From: Deltaproteobacteria bacterium
GTDB lineage: Bacteria > Desulfobacterota > Desulfobacteria > Desulfobacterales > SURF-15
Assembly (NCBI GenBank): GCA_013349495.1
Contig: DUZK01000012.1
Coordinates: 1-34,698, forward strand
Reading direction: 5' to 3'
Length of the DNA: 34,698 bases
In this document: piece by piece, positions 7,686-16,737 of the stretch
Position numbering within the stretch: the first letter of the stretch is position 1
How the letters are laid out: each line of letters begins with the position of its first letter
Program-made: the position numbers and the translations under genes
The notes under the pieces: generated by a model
The model's input: the letters and a program-made list of their open reading frames with translations, nothing else
What the model was told of the DNA's origin: nothing
Database searches by the model: none

Positions 7686-8811
7686 AGATACCCTGAAGAA
7701 TCCGGAAGAGATTGTATATCGTGGTAGTTTCGATGAGGTGAACGACTTTTTCTACCGAAAAGGTTGGACGGACGGGCTTACCATCATCCCCCCCACCCGG
7801 GAGGCGGTTGAAGAGATGCTGAACTGGACGGATCTGTCTCCTGATGAAGAAATAGGGATACTGCCGCTGGCCAATCGGAAAGCGACTCCCTGGAATATTG
7901 CCGTCAATGCGGTGATGGCTGGGTGTCGCCCCGAGTATATGCCGGTGCTGATCGCCGCAGTGTCGGCTATGGCGGACCCGGCATTTCAACTAAAGGATCT
8001 CGGCAGTACCGGCTGTATTAAGCCCTTTATTGTGATAAATGGTCCGATTATCAAGCCACTGGACTTGAATTACGGCACCGCGTTGCTGTCCCTTGGGAGG
8101 AGAGCCAATGCCACCATCGGACGCGGCCTCGGCCTAATCGTGAGAAACATAGCCGGTTTCAAGGAAGGGATAACATGGATGGGGACTTTTGGCTGGCCGG
8201 GAGGAGCCTGGGTTATGGCCGAGGATGAAAATGCCAGTCCATGGGACCCTTTTCATGTCGACCGTGGTTTTGACAGGAATACGAGTACCGTCACGGCAGG
8301 GATGATGATGAATGCGACGCACCAGTTTATGACCTCCGGTGCTCAGGCGCAGCCCCATCTCACCGGTATTTGTCATTACATGGGCAGGGCGTTTGGTGTC
8401 ACCTCCATATTGTTCGGCATGTCCAAGACGATCAGCGTGTTCATCAGCCCGCCCAATGCCGCCGCCATCGCTAATGACGGTTATTCAAAACAGGACATAA
8501 AAGCGTACATCGTCAAACATGCCACCCTGCCGGTGGATGAAGTCAACACGGAATTTGCTTACACCGAAGAGCGTGTGGTGCCGTGGACTGTTCACAATTT
8601 GGTGGAAGAAGGCCGGGCGCCAAAGGCGTTTGATGTGGCACCCGGGGAGAGGATGCCGATCATCGAGAGTCCGGAACTCATCGATATTTTCGTATGCGGC
8701 AGCCGGCAGAGAAACCGCAACCTGATATTCCGTAATTCTTACGCCAGGTCCGTCACCAGGGAAATAAAACTACCCGCGAACTGGGAAACCCGATTAGCCC
8801 CCTCTGCCTGA
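7678..8811 (+). CDS. Conserved partner of UGSC selenoprotein, function unknown
   Basis: The 377-residue protein starts at an ATG with AGGAGG eight bases before it and overlaps the selenoprotein stop by eight bases. Recognisable blocks are GWTDGLTIIPPT at 29-40, NAVMAGCRPEYMPV at 77-90 (C83), VINGPI at 119-124 and RRANATIGRG at 141-150, followed by an ENASPWDPFHV block. I recognise this pattern from proteins encoded with or fused to UGSC proteins, but no reaction is established. No signal peptide or membrane segment is evident. C83 and C113 (STGCIKP) are possible partners for a selenenylsulfide (inference). Tight coupling suggests a heteromeric complex with the selenoprotein. Confidence 0.75.
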   Translation: MFEDTLKNPEEIVYRGSFDEVNDFFYRKGWTDGLTIIPPTREAVEEMLNWTDLSPDEEIGILPLANRKATPWNIAVNAVMAGCRPEYMPVLIAAVSAMADPAFQLKDLGSTGCIKPFIVINGPIIKPLDLNYGTALLSLGRRANATIGRGLGLIVRNIAGFKEGITWMGTFGWPGGAWVMAEDENASPWDPFHVDRGFDRNTSTVTAGMMMNATHQFMTSGAQAQPHLTGICHYMGRAFGVTSILFGMSKTISVFISPPNAAAIANDGYSKQDIKAYIVKHATLPVDEVNTEFAYTEERVVPWTVHNLVEEGRAPKAFDVAPGERMPIIESPELIDIFVCGSRQRNRNLIFRNSYARSVTREIKLPANWETRLAPSA

Positions 8812-8975
8812 ACCGTTTCGACCGGGCAAAATGCTCAGCGATCGTTCAGGCGCTGTTTGGATTTCTGTCAGAACTCCCTTTATCTGCCGGATTTTATCAG
8901 CGCGGTTTTTACTGTGGGGATTCTATTCGTTGGCTATATTCAGGAATGGTCGAACAATTAAGTAGAGAATTTTAA

Positions 8976-9725
8976 ATGGCTAAGCCATGGCGGATAGTTG
9001 ACAGTATTGATACCGATGAGGGGCTTCTCGATCTTCGGCAGAGAGGCGAGGCGGATTTTCTTATAACTATTGACAGTCGGGTGCTGATGAACTCCTTGGC
9101 CAACATGTCCGAGATAGTTTTAGCGGAGCTGGCGTGTGAGTCCCTGAAGAATAAAAAGAATCCCAGGGTGCTGGTGGGTGGCCTGGGCATGGGCTTCACC
9201 CTGAAGGCGGCCATTGATAATCTCCCAACTGATGCCGAGGTCGTGGTGGCCGAACTGAACCCGATAATGGTCAAATGGTGCCGGGGGCCGATTGCCCATC
9301 TTACCGGCGGGGCAGTTGATGACCCGCGAGTCAAGGTTGTGATTGATGATGTGGCCTCGGTCATTCGTTATGCGGCAATGAAGGGCAAGGAAAATTGCTT
9401 TGATGCCATAATTCTTGACCTGTACGAAGGTCCTCATAAGGGGGATCGGGGCCGGGGAGAGTATTTGTACGGCGATATGGCGCTGAAGTTAAGCAGTTCC
9501 GCCTTGAAGGAAGGCGGGGTGTTTGCTGTTTGGTCCGAAGATCCGGACAAGGCCTTTGAAAAACGTTTGAAAGCTGCCAGGTTCTCCGTTAACCGGCAAC
9601 GCCCTGGGCGGGGCGGGCGCAGACATGTGGTTTATATCGCCAAAAACCCGTCCGGCTCTCAAGCCGGCGGATCCGGAAAAACTGGTCCAGCCGGTCGAAG
9701 ACTCCACAAAAATAGATCAACGTGA
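8976..9725 (+). CDS. Spermidine synthase-like Rossmann-fold methyl/aminopropyltransferase homologue
   Basis: The 249-residue protein has the SpeE/PMT Rossmann core. VLVGGLGMGFTLKAA at about 65-79 is the nucleotide-side glycine loop, VVVAELNPIMVKW holds the acidic ribose-binding residue, DDPRVKVVIDD follows, and FDAIILDLYEGPH sits at the catalytic position. True spermidine synthases have D-S/T-D-P there, with an essential Asp; here it is LDLYEGP, so aminopropyl transfer to putrescine is doubtful. The last 25 or so residues are Gly/Arg-rich and low in complexity. The gene lies 164 nt after the selenoprotein partner on the same strand and may belong to the same unit or have its own promoter. Confidence 0.72.
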   Translation: MAKPWRIVDSIDTDEGLLDLRQRGEADFLITIDSRVLMNSLANMSEIVLAELACESLKNKKNPRVLVGGLGMGFTLKAAIDNLPTDAEVVVAELNPIMVKWCRGPIAHLTGGAVDDPRVKVVIDDVASVIRYAAMKGKENCFDAIILDLYEGPHKGDRGRGEYLYGDMALKLSSSALKEGGVFAVWSEDPDKAFEKRLKAARFSVNRQRPGRGGRRHVVYIAKNPSGSQAGGSGKTGPAGRRLHKNRST

Positions 9726-9794
9726 CGATGGGGACGCGTAACGATGGGAAAAGACGGCCGCCTATGAATTTGCGATCGATGCCGTCAGGGTTTT

Positions 9795-12700
9795 CTACAA
9801 GATTTTGAACCGGGATAAATTTTCAAACACCGGTTCAAATATCTCCAATGAAAGGGTTTCGAAAAGGTCATCGAGGGGATCCGTTGTCCCGAAGCAACGC
9901 CTGAAGTACGGATCTTCAGACTCTCCGCGGTTAAAATCGCTGCCCCGCCATTGATTGCGTGCAGACCGGAGGGCATCATCTTCAGTCTTTTGTTTCTGAA
10001 GGATATCGCTTGCATATCGGTAAGCGGATTCCGGAAAAAACGGCAGCGGTTTTGACAACCCCTCCCAATATCGGGATAAAAGATCTTTCAGAATCGACTC
10101 ACTCTCATTCACGGGGCAGAATTCCCAAGCGGCGTCTCTGCATATCAGCACTGTCTTTTTCTGATGCGGGATATCCCCCATTGAGCACAGCAGCAAGTGG
10201 TCTATCCAGGATGAAAGCAGGTCTTTCGGTTTCATATTTACAAATCGATACCGGATCAGACCCCGATCCTTATGGAAATAATTCAATTCTCCATGAATCC
10301 GATAAGTTTCCACACTCAAATCGACTTCAATGGATTCTTCCTGCGACTCTCCCTTGACGGTTCTTATGCTATTCACGAATTCATCCACATCCAGGCAGAG
10401 TTCTCTAAACTGTGTTTCTCCCACAGATCCGTGGGGAAGCATACCGGAAGCCCGATAGACAGGCAGCAGCTCGTCAGGATCGACTCCCTTCAGTCCCTGT
10501 TCGACCAGTTCTTGCCCGATAATGTATCGATCCAGGGGATCCAGTCTGAAGTTTTCCCTGTCTTCCAGAACTGAACCTCCCTTATCATAGTAGATTCTCA
10601 GGCGTTGCTGGAGAAGATGCCTGGCCGGATGCGTGAAGAAACGCTTCAATTGGCCGGGGTTGATCTGTTTCCATTCATCATCCGGTGGGGAAAGCCCTTT
10701 GGTTATAAAGGCTACATTCTCCTTGGGTCCGAGAAGGCTGGTGCTTGCCAGCATATTTTCTTCAGAATAACTGACCAGATCCTCCCTGCTTTTTTTGAAG
10801 TATTCGGGAGAAAACGCCTGCAAACGATGTCGGGTCACAAGATCCGCATCTTTTAATCCGAAACCCTCTGCAAGGTAGTCCATCAATTCGCTCACGAGGA
10901 CCGATGGCGGCATGATGGAAGCATCTTTAATGCTCTGCCCCACATAGCTGATGTATATTTTTTTTCGTGCCGACAGGATGGACTCCAGAAACAGATATCG
11001 ATCATCATTACGGCGGGATCGGTCTCCCGGTTTCGGATATTTCGACACCAAATCAATTTCCAGATGTCGGGATTCCCTTGGAAATGCATCAGAATTCATT
11101 CCCACCAGACAGACGACTTCAAATGGAATACTCCGCATGGGAAGCATGGCGCAAAAGGTCACCCCGCCGGAAATAAATCCGGATCCGAAGCCCTCCTTGC
11201 CCAAATGATGAAGCATATAAGAACGAACCACCTCCAGCGAAACGGATTCGGTATACCCGGAAAGCGCTTGATTGTTTGTCATCCCGTCAAAAAGGGTTCT
11301 GAGCAGTTGAATTTCACGTTCGCTGTCCTCATCGGAATGGAACAATTGGTCCAGCTGGGTGTGTAGGGTGCGGCTCCATTCCGACAATGAATCGTCCTGT
11401 TCCATCAATTTCACCCAGTGAATCATCCGTTCAATAAACTCGATGAACCGGCCGAGAATCTTAACGTCGCTTCCTTCCATTGGATCATAGGGGAGAATAT
11501 CGGCGAACATTTTGTTGTCGCCCCCCCGCATGGCATAGCCCAAAAGCAGTCTCTCGATTCCGGCTTTCCAGGTGTTTTCTTTAAAATCCGGAAGATCCAA
11601 TCTCTCACGGTTTTTCGCATCAATGCCCCATCGGATACCGGTCTCCTGAATCCAATGTTCTATGGTTCTTAAATCGGATTCCGATATATTGAATTTTTTT
11701 CTGATACTGCCGACTTCCAGGAGGGATAGAACTTGTGATGAACCGAACCGGCTGGCTTTAAAGTCCAAAAGCGCGGCAAAAGCATCCGCTATTCGGCTTT
11801 CGATTCGAATATTCCGGTCCGCTATAGTGAACGGGATTCGAAGTTCATCACGGGTTTGGGCCCCGAATACCGCTTGAACAAAGGGTGAATATGTTTCAAT
11901 GTCCGGAGTCATAACGATAATGTCTTTTGGAAGGAGGCCCGGCAATTCTTCAAACATGGACAGCAGGTTATCATGGAGCACTTCGATTTCCCGCATGGGA
12001 CTGTGGCAGGAATGAATCCGAATGCTGCGATCCTCTCCGGGTTGAAAAAGCAACCCATGGTAAGCTTCATCATTGAATTCATTTCGATCAGTAAGCGTTA
12101 AAATGTCGGACTGGACGCTGGTCAATAGTGACAGCTCCTGAATATCATCATACTGTTCATGAAATTCGCAGTCGTGGTCAAAAATGATATTCAAGAAATC
12201 TCTACCCAGACCGCCCATGGATGCCAGCAGCGGGTTACCTGATTTCAGGTGGAGATCCGTTTCCGCCACCCCGGTTCCCTGATATTTTCTGCGAATTCTC
12301 TTACTGTCCTGACCGGATACAATATCACCCCAGAATTCTTTGCATGGATTCATAAGGAAAAGATTGACGGGAATATATCGTGATAATTCAGCAAACACCT
12401 GAATATGGAAGTCCGGCAAATGGGATATTCCGAAGATGGAGATCCGCTCCGGAAACTTCGCCATCGCAGGTGTCGAAGTTCGGATTTTCTCAAGAAATTG
12501 CTTCCTGAGTCCCGCCCGGTGGTGGAGATGGTCGACTTTTTCCGTCAATTGGCGCCACAGAGCAGCCTGCCAGTGGGCTCCCTTTCCGGCTTCCCAGGCA
12601 AAAACCATTTCAGGTCGAAAAACAAGGTACTGATCAAAAATATCAGCTACCTTTTCAGAAAGTTGATAGAGTTTTAAACCGCTGGGATCCTCCTTTAAAT

Positions 12701-13052
12701 AAAGGCGAAGCGATTCGAATTCGGGCTGCGTCACATTTTCCGGAAGCAGTTTCATGATACGAAACGTTAAAATGTCCGGGTCAAAGAGTGTGGTATCCGG
12801 AACATCAGCCAGCAATTTCTGGAACGCTTCGTGGAGGAACGTATTCGGGAACGAATAACGAATGTTTGCACATATTCGGTTATGGGCGGCCAGCTGCATG
12901 GACACCCATCTTTCCATGCCCCTGCTTTGAACGACAATCACTTCAGAGGCAAGCGGTGAAGACAGCGGTCTCTGAATGATACCTGCAAGTTGTGCAGCAA
13001 GAAATTCAAGCCGGTTGCTTGCGTGAACGTGGAATCCTTTGGCCTTGAGCAT
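9795..13052 (-). CDS. recC: Exodeoxyribonuclease V gamma subunit RecC
   Basis: At 1085 residues this is a full-length RecC (E. coli 1122). The N-terminus (FHVHASNRLEFLAAQLAG, then VVQSRGMERWVSMQL and LSEKVADIFDQYLVFRPE) matches the inactive helicase-like domain 1 of RecC. DIIVMTPDIETYSPFVQAVF and the later SIPFEVVCLVGMNSDAFPR are further RecC landmarks, and the C-terminal part is the inactive nuclease-like domain. RecC holds RecB and RecD together and scans for Chi during double-strand break repair. The ATG at 13052 is preceded by GAGGAT. The usual downstream recB and recD are absent: the next gene (8976-9725) points the opposite way and ends 69 nt away. The partner subunits must be elsewhere or lost. 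Confidence 0.93.
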   Translation of the reverse strand: MLKAKGFHVHASNRLEFLAAQLAGIIQRPLSSPLASEVIVVQSRGMERWVSMQLAAHNRICANIRYSFPNTFLHEAFQKLLADVPDTTLFDPDILTFRIMKLLPENVTQPEFESLRLYLKEDPSGLKLYQLSEKVADIFDQYLVFRPEMVFAWEAGKGAHWQAALWRQLTEKVDHLHHRAGLRKQFLEKIRTSTPAMAKFPERISIFGISHLPDFHIQVFAELSRYIPVNLFLMNPCKEFWGDIVSGQDSKRIRRKYQGTGVAETDLHLKSGNPLLASMGGLGRDFLNIIFDHDCEFHEQYDDIQELSLLTSVQSDILTLTDRNEFNDEAYHGLLFQPGEDRSIRIHSCHSPMREIEVLHDNLLSMFEELPGLLPKDIIVMTPDIETYSPFVQAVFGAQTRDELRIPFTIADRNIRIESRIADAFAALLDFKASRFGSSQVLSLLEVGSIRKKFNISESDLRTIEHWIQETGIRWGIDAKNRERLDLPDFKENTWKAGIERLLLGYAMRGGDNKMFADILPYDPMEGSDVKILGRFIEFIERMIHWVKLMEQDDSLSEWSRTLHTQLDQLFHSDEDSEREIQLLRTLFDGMTNNQALSGYTESVSLEVVRSYMLHHLGKEGFGSGFISGGVTFCAMLPMRSIPFEVVCLVGMNSDAFPRESRHLEIDLVSKYPKPGDRSRRNDDRYLFLESILSARKKIYISYVGQSIKDASIMPPSVLVSELMDYLAEGFGLKDADLVTRHRLQAFSPEYFKKSREDLVSYSEENMLASTSLLGPKENVAFITKGLSPPDDEWKQINPGQLKRFFTHPARHLLQQRLRIYYDKGGSVLEDRENFRLDPLDRYIIGQELVEQGLKGVDPDELLPVYRASGMLPHGSVGETQFRELCLDVDEFVNSIRTVKGESQEESIEVDLSVETYRIHGELNYFHKDRGLIRYRFVNMKPKDLLSSWIDHLLLCSMGDIPHQKKTVLICRDAAWEFCPVNESESILKDLLSRYWEGLSKPLPFFPESAYRYASDILQKQKTEDDALRSARNQWRGSDFNRGESEDPYFRRCFGTTDPLDDLFETLSLEIFEPVFENLSRFKIL

Positions 13053-13131
13053 AAATCATCCTCAACCACAATGATGCTTCTCTAGTTATATGGAAATCTT
13101 TACGTCTTCAAGCCGTTTTTGTATCGAAGCT

Positions 13132-15267
13132 TCAGTCAGCGAGGCAACGAAATCCGAGGGTATTTGATGTGAAATCGGTTGGAAATCTGAATCGCGAAGC
13201 AAGCTGGATGTTTTCTTCGGATACCCAGCTACCGCCCTTTGCGATGTGGTAATCAAAATTGTTTCGAGAACCGCTTATCGGGTCACATTTCTCTGATGTC
13301 CATTCCAATGTATTTCCCAACAGATCGGCAATACCCATTTTGTTGACCCCATCCGGAGAATGGTCAACCGGCACGGTATCGGCAATTTCGCTGGTTTCAG
13401 TATTACAGAGTCCATCTTTCCAATCGTCTCCCCAAGGGAATCGATAACCCTTATCTGCCCTTGCAGCAGCCTCCCATTCAGCCTCAGTCGGCAGACGTTT
13501 TCCCACCCAAGAGGCGAAGGCCATGGCATCTAAGAGACTCACCTGAACCACCGGATGATTCCGCTTCTGATGCAATGTGCTGCCGGGCCCGGTGGGCTGA
13601 TACCAGTAAGCGCCTTTGACTTCTTTCCAACTGTGAGCCGAATTCCATGCGTACCGGTATTGGCCGGTGTTTTCGTCCTTAATTTTCCGATATCTTCCCT
13701 CATAGACGACACCGAAGCCTTTTTTCTCGGCTGTGGTGGTGTAGCCGGTTCTTTCCACGAAAACTTCGAAAAGCGCGTTAATAACGGGATATTTTCCCAT
13801 AAAAAAATCGTGCACCTGAATCTGCTGTTCAGGCAATTCTCCAGGGGTTGGGACCTTGCTTCCGATAGTATATGCACCACTCGGTATAAGTAGGAACTGA
13901 TTAAAATGCCGCTCCATTGCACCCAAATATCGATCGAAACGCTCTGCCAGGATTCTCTTACGTTCGGTTTCCGAGAGCGCATCAAGGCCAAACTCATCTT
14001 CATCGATATCGTATTTACCTTCAAAATCAGCACTTGCAGCCTCTTTGCCCGGCTCCTCAACAACAGCTACACCGTCATCCTCAACCTCCTCTATTTCATC
14101 ATCGGGTACTTCGACTTCCGCTATGCCATCTTCATCGTCAGCCATAACATCCAGCACTTCCACTACATCTGAATCCGATTCTGAATCATCACCCTCCCCT
14201 TCTTCATCATCTAATCCGGAAACTTCTTCAAGGTCGTCGAGTTCATCGACCTCTTCAAGATCCTCATCATCCAGTTGCTCTTCTTCGGGCTCCTCCAGTT
14301 CATCATCTTCCACTTCTTCTAGTTCATCCAGTTCGGATAAGTCTTCATCCTTTACAGATTCCGCATCCTCGTCTGATTCATCTTTTTCTTCATCTTCTAT
14401 GACAACATCGACGACCTCCACAATTTCAGACGCCTCCTCCGGTTCTTCGGATTCTATATATTCGGTTTCTTCTTTCCGGTCGTCTGTCGGAATGACTTCC
14501 TCTATGTCCTCTTCATCGATTGTGTCGAGTTTGGAAAAATCTTCCGCACTGAGGGAATCGATACCTTCATGGGGTGCAGTTCTCGGTACGATCTGCGCAT
14601 CATCTGAAGTTTTAGCTGGCGGCGTCCAACAGGCTTTGTCCGCCAGTTTATCAAGCAATGCCCTGACCGTGTCATGCGCTATTTGACTATCCGGCATATT
14701 TGTAATGAGATTGTCAAACATCCCCAAGACCTCAGCGGCCTGTTCAATGGGAAGCGGTTTCTTTGAAGACAGCGCATCCAATATAGATCCGACAAATTCC
14801 AAAGAGTGGTCATCCGGCACCTTGTTTAAAAATTCACCGAACAATCGCGTCACCTCTGATATGCTGTCCAGCGTAATAGGTTCATTTGAAGCGAGTGCGT
14901 TCGTAAACGATTTAAGAAAAGCATCCTTGGCCTCATCACACATGCTGAACACATTGGAAGGATTGATGATGATGCCTTCAGGGTTTTTTCCATCCCTGAA
15001 AAGCTTCATGAGATCCGAATTGATTGAAGATCTGATGCTGTTAAGGTTTTTCCTTTTGGATTTCAACTGGTCGGTATCGGTTACATCATCCCACACCAAA
15101 GGGACCAGTTCGTCCGGATCGATGGTCCGGACGGCTCGGAGGGATTGGTCCGAATCATAGAATTGTCTGATGGCGTAGACCAACCGATACTTGAGAGATC
15201 GGGAATTCCGGTATTCCAGTTCGGATACGGCTTTCTCAACACCGGATATGGATATGTTGTCGCTCAA
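13132..15267 (-). CDS. Large protein with acidic linker and C-terminal SUMF1/FGE-like domain
   Basis: The 711-residue product starts at a TTG with GAGGAG seven bases before it. Residues 1-235 are helical and match nothing I know. Residues about 245-430 are a strongly Glu/Asp-rich, presumably disordered linker with blocks such as DELEEPEEEQLDDEDLEE. Residues about 455-711 form a formylglycine-generating-enzyme/SUMF1-type domain: FLLIPSGAYTIGS, NHPVVQVSLLDAMAFASWVG, KRLPTEAEWEAAAR, FPWGDDW, LLGNTLEWTSE, AKGGSWVS and a terminal LGFRCLAD. The two redox cysteines that sulfatase-activating FGE carries just before that end (CYRYRC in the human enzyme) are replaced (LASRFRF). It is therefore probably a binding or scaffold domain, not a formylglycine generator. 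It diverges from parA across 83 nt, which suggests shared control. Confidence 0.82.
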   Translation of the reverse strand: MSDNISISGVEKAVSELEYRNSRSLKYRLVYAIRQFYDSDQSLRAVRTIDPDELVPLVWDDVTDTDQLKSKRKNLNSIRSSINSDLMKLFRDGKNPEGIIINPSNVFSMCDEAKDAFLKSFTNALASNEPITLDSISEVTRLFGEFLNKVPDDHSLEFVGSILDALSSKKPLPIEQAAEVLGMFDNLITNMPDSQIAHDTVRALLDKLADKACWTPPAKTSDDAQIVPRTAPHEGIDSLSAEDFSKLDTIDEEDIEEVIPTDDRKEETEYIESEEPEEASEIVEVVDVVIEDEEKDESDEDAESVKDEDLSELDELEEVEDDELEEPEEEQLDDEDLEEVDELDDLEEVSGLDDEEGEGDDSESDSDVVEVLDVMADDEDGIAEVEVPDDEIEEVEDDGVAVVEEPGKEAASADFEGKYDIDEDEFGLDALSETERKRILAERFDRYLGAMERHFNQFLLIPSGAYTIGSKVPTPGELPEQQIQVHDFFMGKYPVINALFEVFVERTGYTTTAEKKGFGVVYEGRYRKIKDENTGQYRYAWNSAHSWKEVKGAYWYQPTGPGSTLHQKRNHPVVQVSLLDAMAFASWVGKRLPTEAEWEAAARADKGYRFPWGDDWKDGLCNTETSEIADTVPVDHSPDGVNKMGIADLLGNTLEWTSEKCDPISGSRNNFDYHIAKGGSWVSEENIQLASRFRFPTDFTSNTLGFRCLAD

Positions 15268-15350
15268 TACGGAGCTCCTCGGCGGCGTGAACGATCTTCC
15301 GCAGGCGAAGGTTTCTTTTCAAGCCATTGTTTTTATGTTAAATAATAGCC
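15268..15350. promoter_or_regulatory. Shared divergent promoter region of the SUMF1-like gene and parA
   Basis: Only 83 bases separate the TTG start at 15267 from the parA ATG at 15351, so promoters for both directions must lie here or overlap the genes. An AT-rich stretch just before parA (TATGTTAAATAAT, about 15334-15346) is -10-like, which would make the parA leader very short. No ribosome site precedes the parA ATG. No clear operator is visible. Confidence 0.4.
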
Positions 15351-16124
15351 ATGGGGAAAATAATCAACGTTTCGAGTCAAAAAGGCGGGACCGGCAAAAC
15401 CACCACTGCTGTGAACCTGGCCGCTTCCCTTGCATTATTCGAACAACGAACGCTGCTTGTCGACTGCGATCCCCTTGGCAATGCCACAACTAATTTAGGT
15501 ATCGACAAAAACCGCCTATCCCTTGACCTCTATGATGCACTGGTGGGTGAGGCCGGATTTCATGATATTGTTGTTTCCGGCCAACTGGAATTTCTCGACG
15601 TCATACCTTCTCGATTTAGATTGCAGCAGGTGGAAAAAAAACTGACTCAGCTCCCGAACAAAGACAATGTGTTGCGGGTCTTGCTCGAGCAAAATGCAGA
15701 CAGCTACGACTATATCATTTTGGATTCTCCGGCGTCCCTCGGTTTTCTCACCACATGCGCGATCATCGCTGCCGATTGGTTGGTCATTCCGCTTCAATTC
15801 CAGGTCTATGGCATAGAAGGTCTCGGTCAACTCTTAACGGTCATCAGAGAAATCCGTAAAAAGAAGAGACCGGATCTCAGGGTCGCCGGTGTATTGTTTA
15901 CCATGCAGGACAACGCGGATATCGAAATTATACACCAGCACAACAACAAACTGAGAGGTTTCAACACCCATGTGTTTTCCACAATCATTCCATGGGACAA
16001 AACGCTACGGGATGCTTCAAATTATCCCAAACCACTTGCGCTTCGCGATATCGCATCCAGAGGAGCCCAGGCGCATTTAGATTTTGCAAAGGAACTTATA
16101 GCCCTTCTTAAGCAAAGAAGATAA
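15351..16124 (+). CDS. ParA/Soj-type P-loop ATPase
   Basis: This 257-residue ParA-family ATPase has the deviant Walker A motif KGGTGKTT (11-18), which contains the signature first lysine. Walker A' is LLVDCDPLGNAT (about 34-45), and Walker B lies in DYIILDSPASLG. Like Soj it lacks the N-terminal helix-turn-helix of plasmid ParA. Such ATPases dimerise on ATP, bind DNA non-specifically and position a cargo such as ParB-parS, chemoreceptor arrays or carboxysomes. No parB or parS-like site is found nearby. The flanking genes encode acidic proteins, so the cargo is probably one of them (inference). It diverges from the SUMF1-like gene and is followed at 39 nt by the 182-residue acidic protein. Confidence 0.92.
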   Translation: MGKIINVSSQKGGTGKTTTAVNLAASLALFEQRTLLVDCDPLGNATTNLGIDKNRLSLDLYDALVGEAGFHDIVVSGQLEFLDVIPSRFRLQQVEKKLTQLPNKDNVLRVLLEQNADSYDYIILDSPASLGFLTTCAIIAADWLVIPLQFQVYGIEGLGQLLTVIREIRKKKRPDLRVAGVLFTMQDNADIEIIHQHNNKLRGFNTHVFSTIIPWDKTLRDASNYPKPLALRDIASRGAQAHLDFAKELIALLKQRR

Positions 16125-16163
16125 TTAGTCGATAAGATATTAAACCTAAAGGGATTATTAAAA

Positions 16164-16712
16164 ATGGCGAAACTTAAAATCACAGACTCGGAAGTGATCA
16201 AATCCGGAGAAAGGGAACTCCTGGACATCATTATTGGAGATCTGGACTGGGAAGCCATTGAAAAGATCGTTAAAGAAAAGCATCAGTTAAGGATTCAAGA
16301 TGATGTGGAGTTCAAGCAAGGGGACATCGTGGTCCACGGTAACACGGTGGCATACAAACTTGATTTTGATGTTAAAGTAACCCTGACCGTATTGTTAGAC
16401 CGCGACGGAAATTATCTCTCTTTTTCAACATCCGGAGATTTCACAAGTGACGCCACAGGGGCGGATTTGGAAGAAGAACCTGAACCTGGAATGGAGGCTT
16501 CCGAGACGGATGAAGTGAATGCTGCCCAGGGTGACGAAACGATTCTGGAAGAAATCTCACAGCCGGAGGATTCACCCGATCCGGAAGAAAAGCAGGATTC
16601 TGCTCCTCCGCCATCTTACGATCCCGAAAAGAGTCCGGATGAGAATATGTCCGGAATGGCATCTCAGATAGCGGAGATGCTGTCTGAAATCAACGCGGAA
16701 AATGAAGAATAG
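16164..16712 (+). CDS. Acidic protein of unknown function downstream of parA
   Basis: I do not recognise this 182-residue protein. Residues 1-95 look folded: helices (LLDIIIGDLDWEAIEKIVKEK) are followed by beta strands (GDIVVHGNTVAYKLDFDVKVTLTVLLD). Residues about 98-170 are a Glu/Asp/Pro-rich disordered stretch, and the end (GMASQIAEMLSEINAENEE) could be an amphipathic helix that binds a partner. No signal peptide or membrane segment is present. It lies 39 nt after parA and about 20 nt before the zinc-ribbon gene, so the three form an operon. By position it is a candidate adaptor between ParA and a cargo (inference). Confidence 0.75.
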   Translation: MAKLKITDSEVIKSGERELLDIIIGDLDWEAIEKIVKEKHQLRIQDDVEFKQGDIVVHGNTVAYKLDFDVKVTLTVLLDRDGNYLSFSTSGDFTSDATGADLEEEPEPGMEASETDEVNAAQGDETILEEISQPEDSPDPEEKQDSAPPPSYDPEKSPDENMSGMASQIAEMLSEINAENEE

Positions 16713-16737
16713 GATATAGATTAAAGACAATTTGGAC

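Noticed and set aside
8809-8961. Read-through of the TGA after the 377-residue protein as a second selenocysteine
   Set aside because: The frame stays open for about 50 codons, but the residues around the TGA are not a redox motif, no hairpin follows and the family ends near here. An open stretch of this length is likely by chance.
14045-14686. A 213-residue Ser-rich frame on the plus strand
   Set aside because: It is the antisense shadow of the GAA/GAT-rich acidic linker in the SUMF1-like gene. Ser repeats come from reading TCx/AGx in reverse, and there is no ribosome site.
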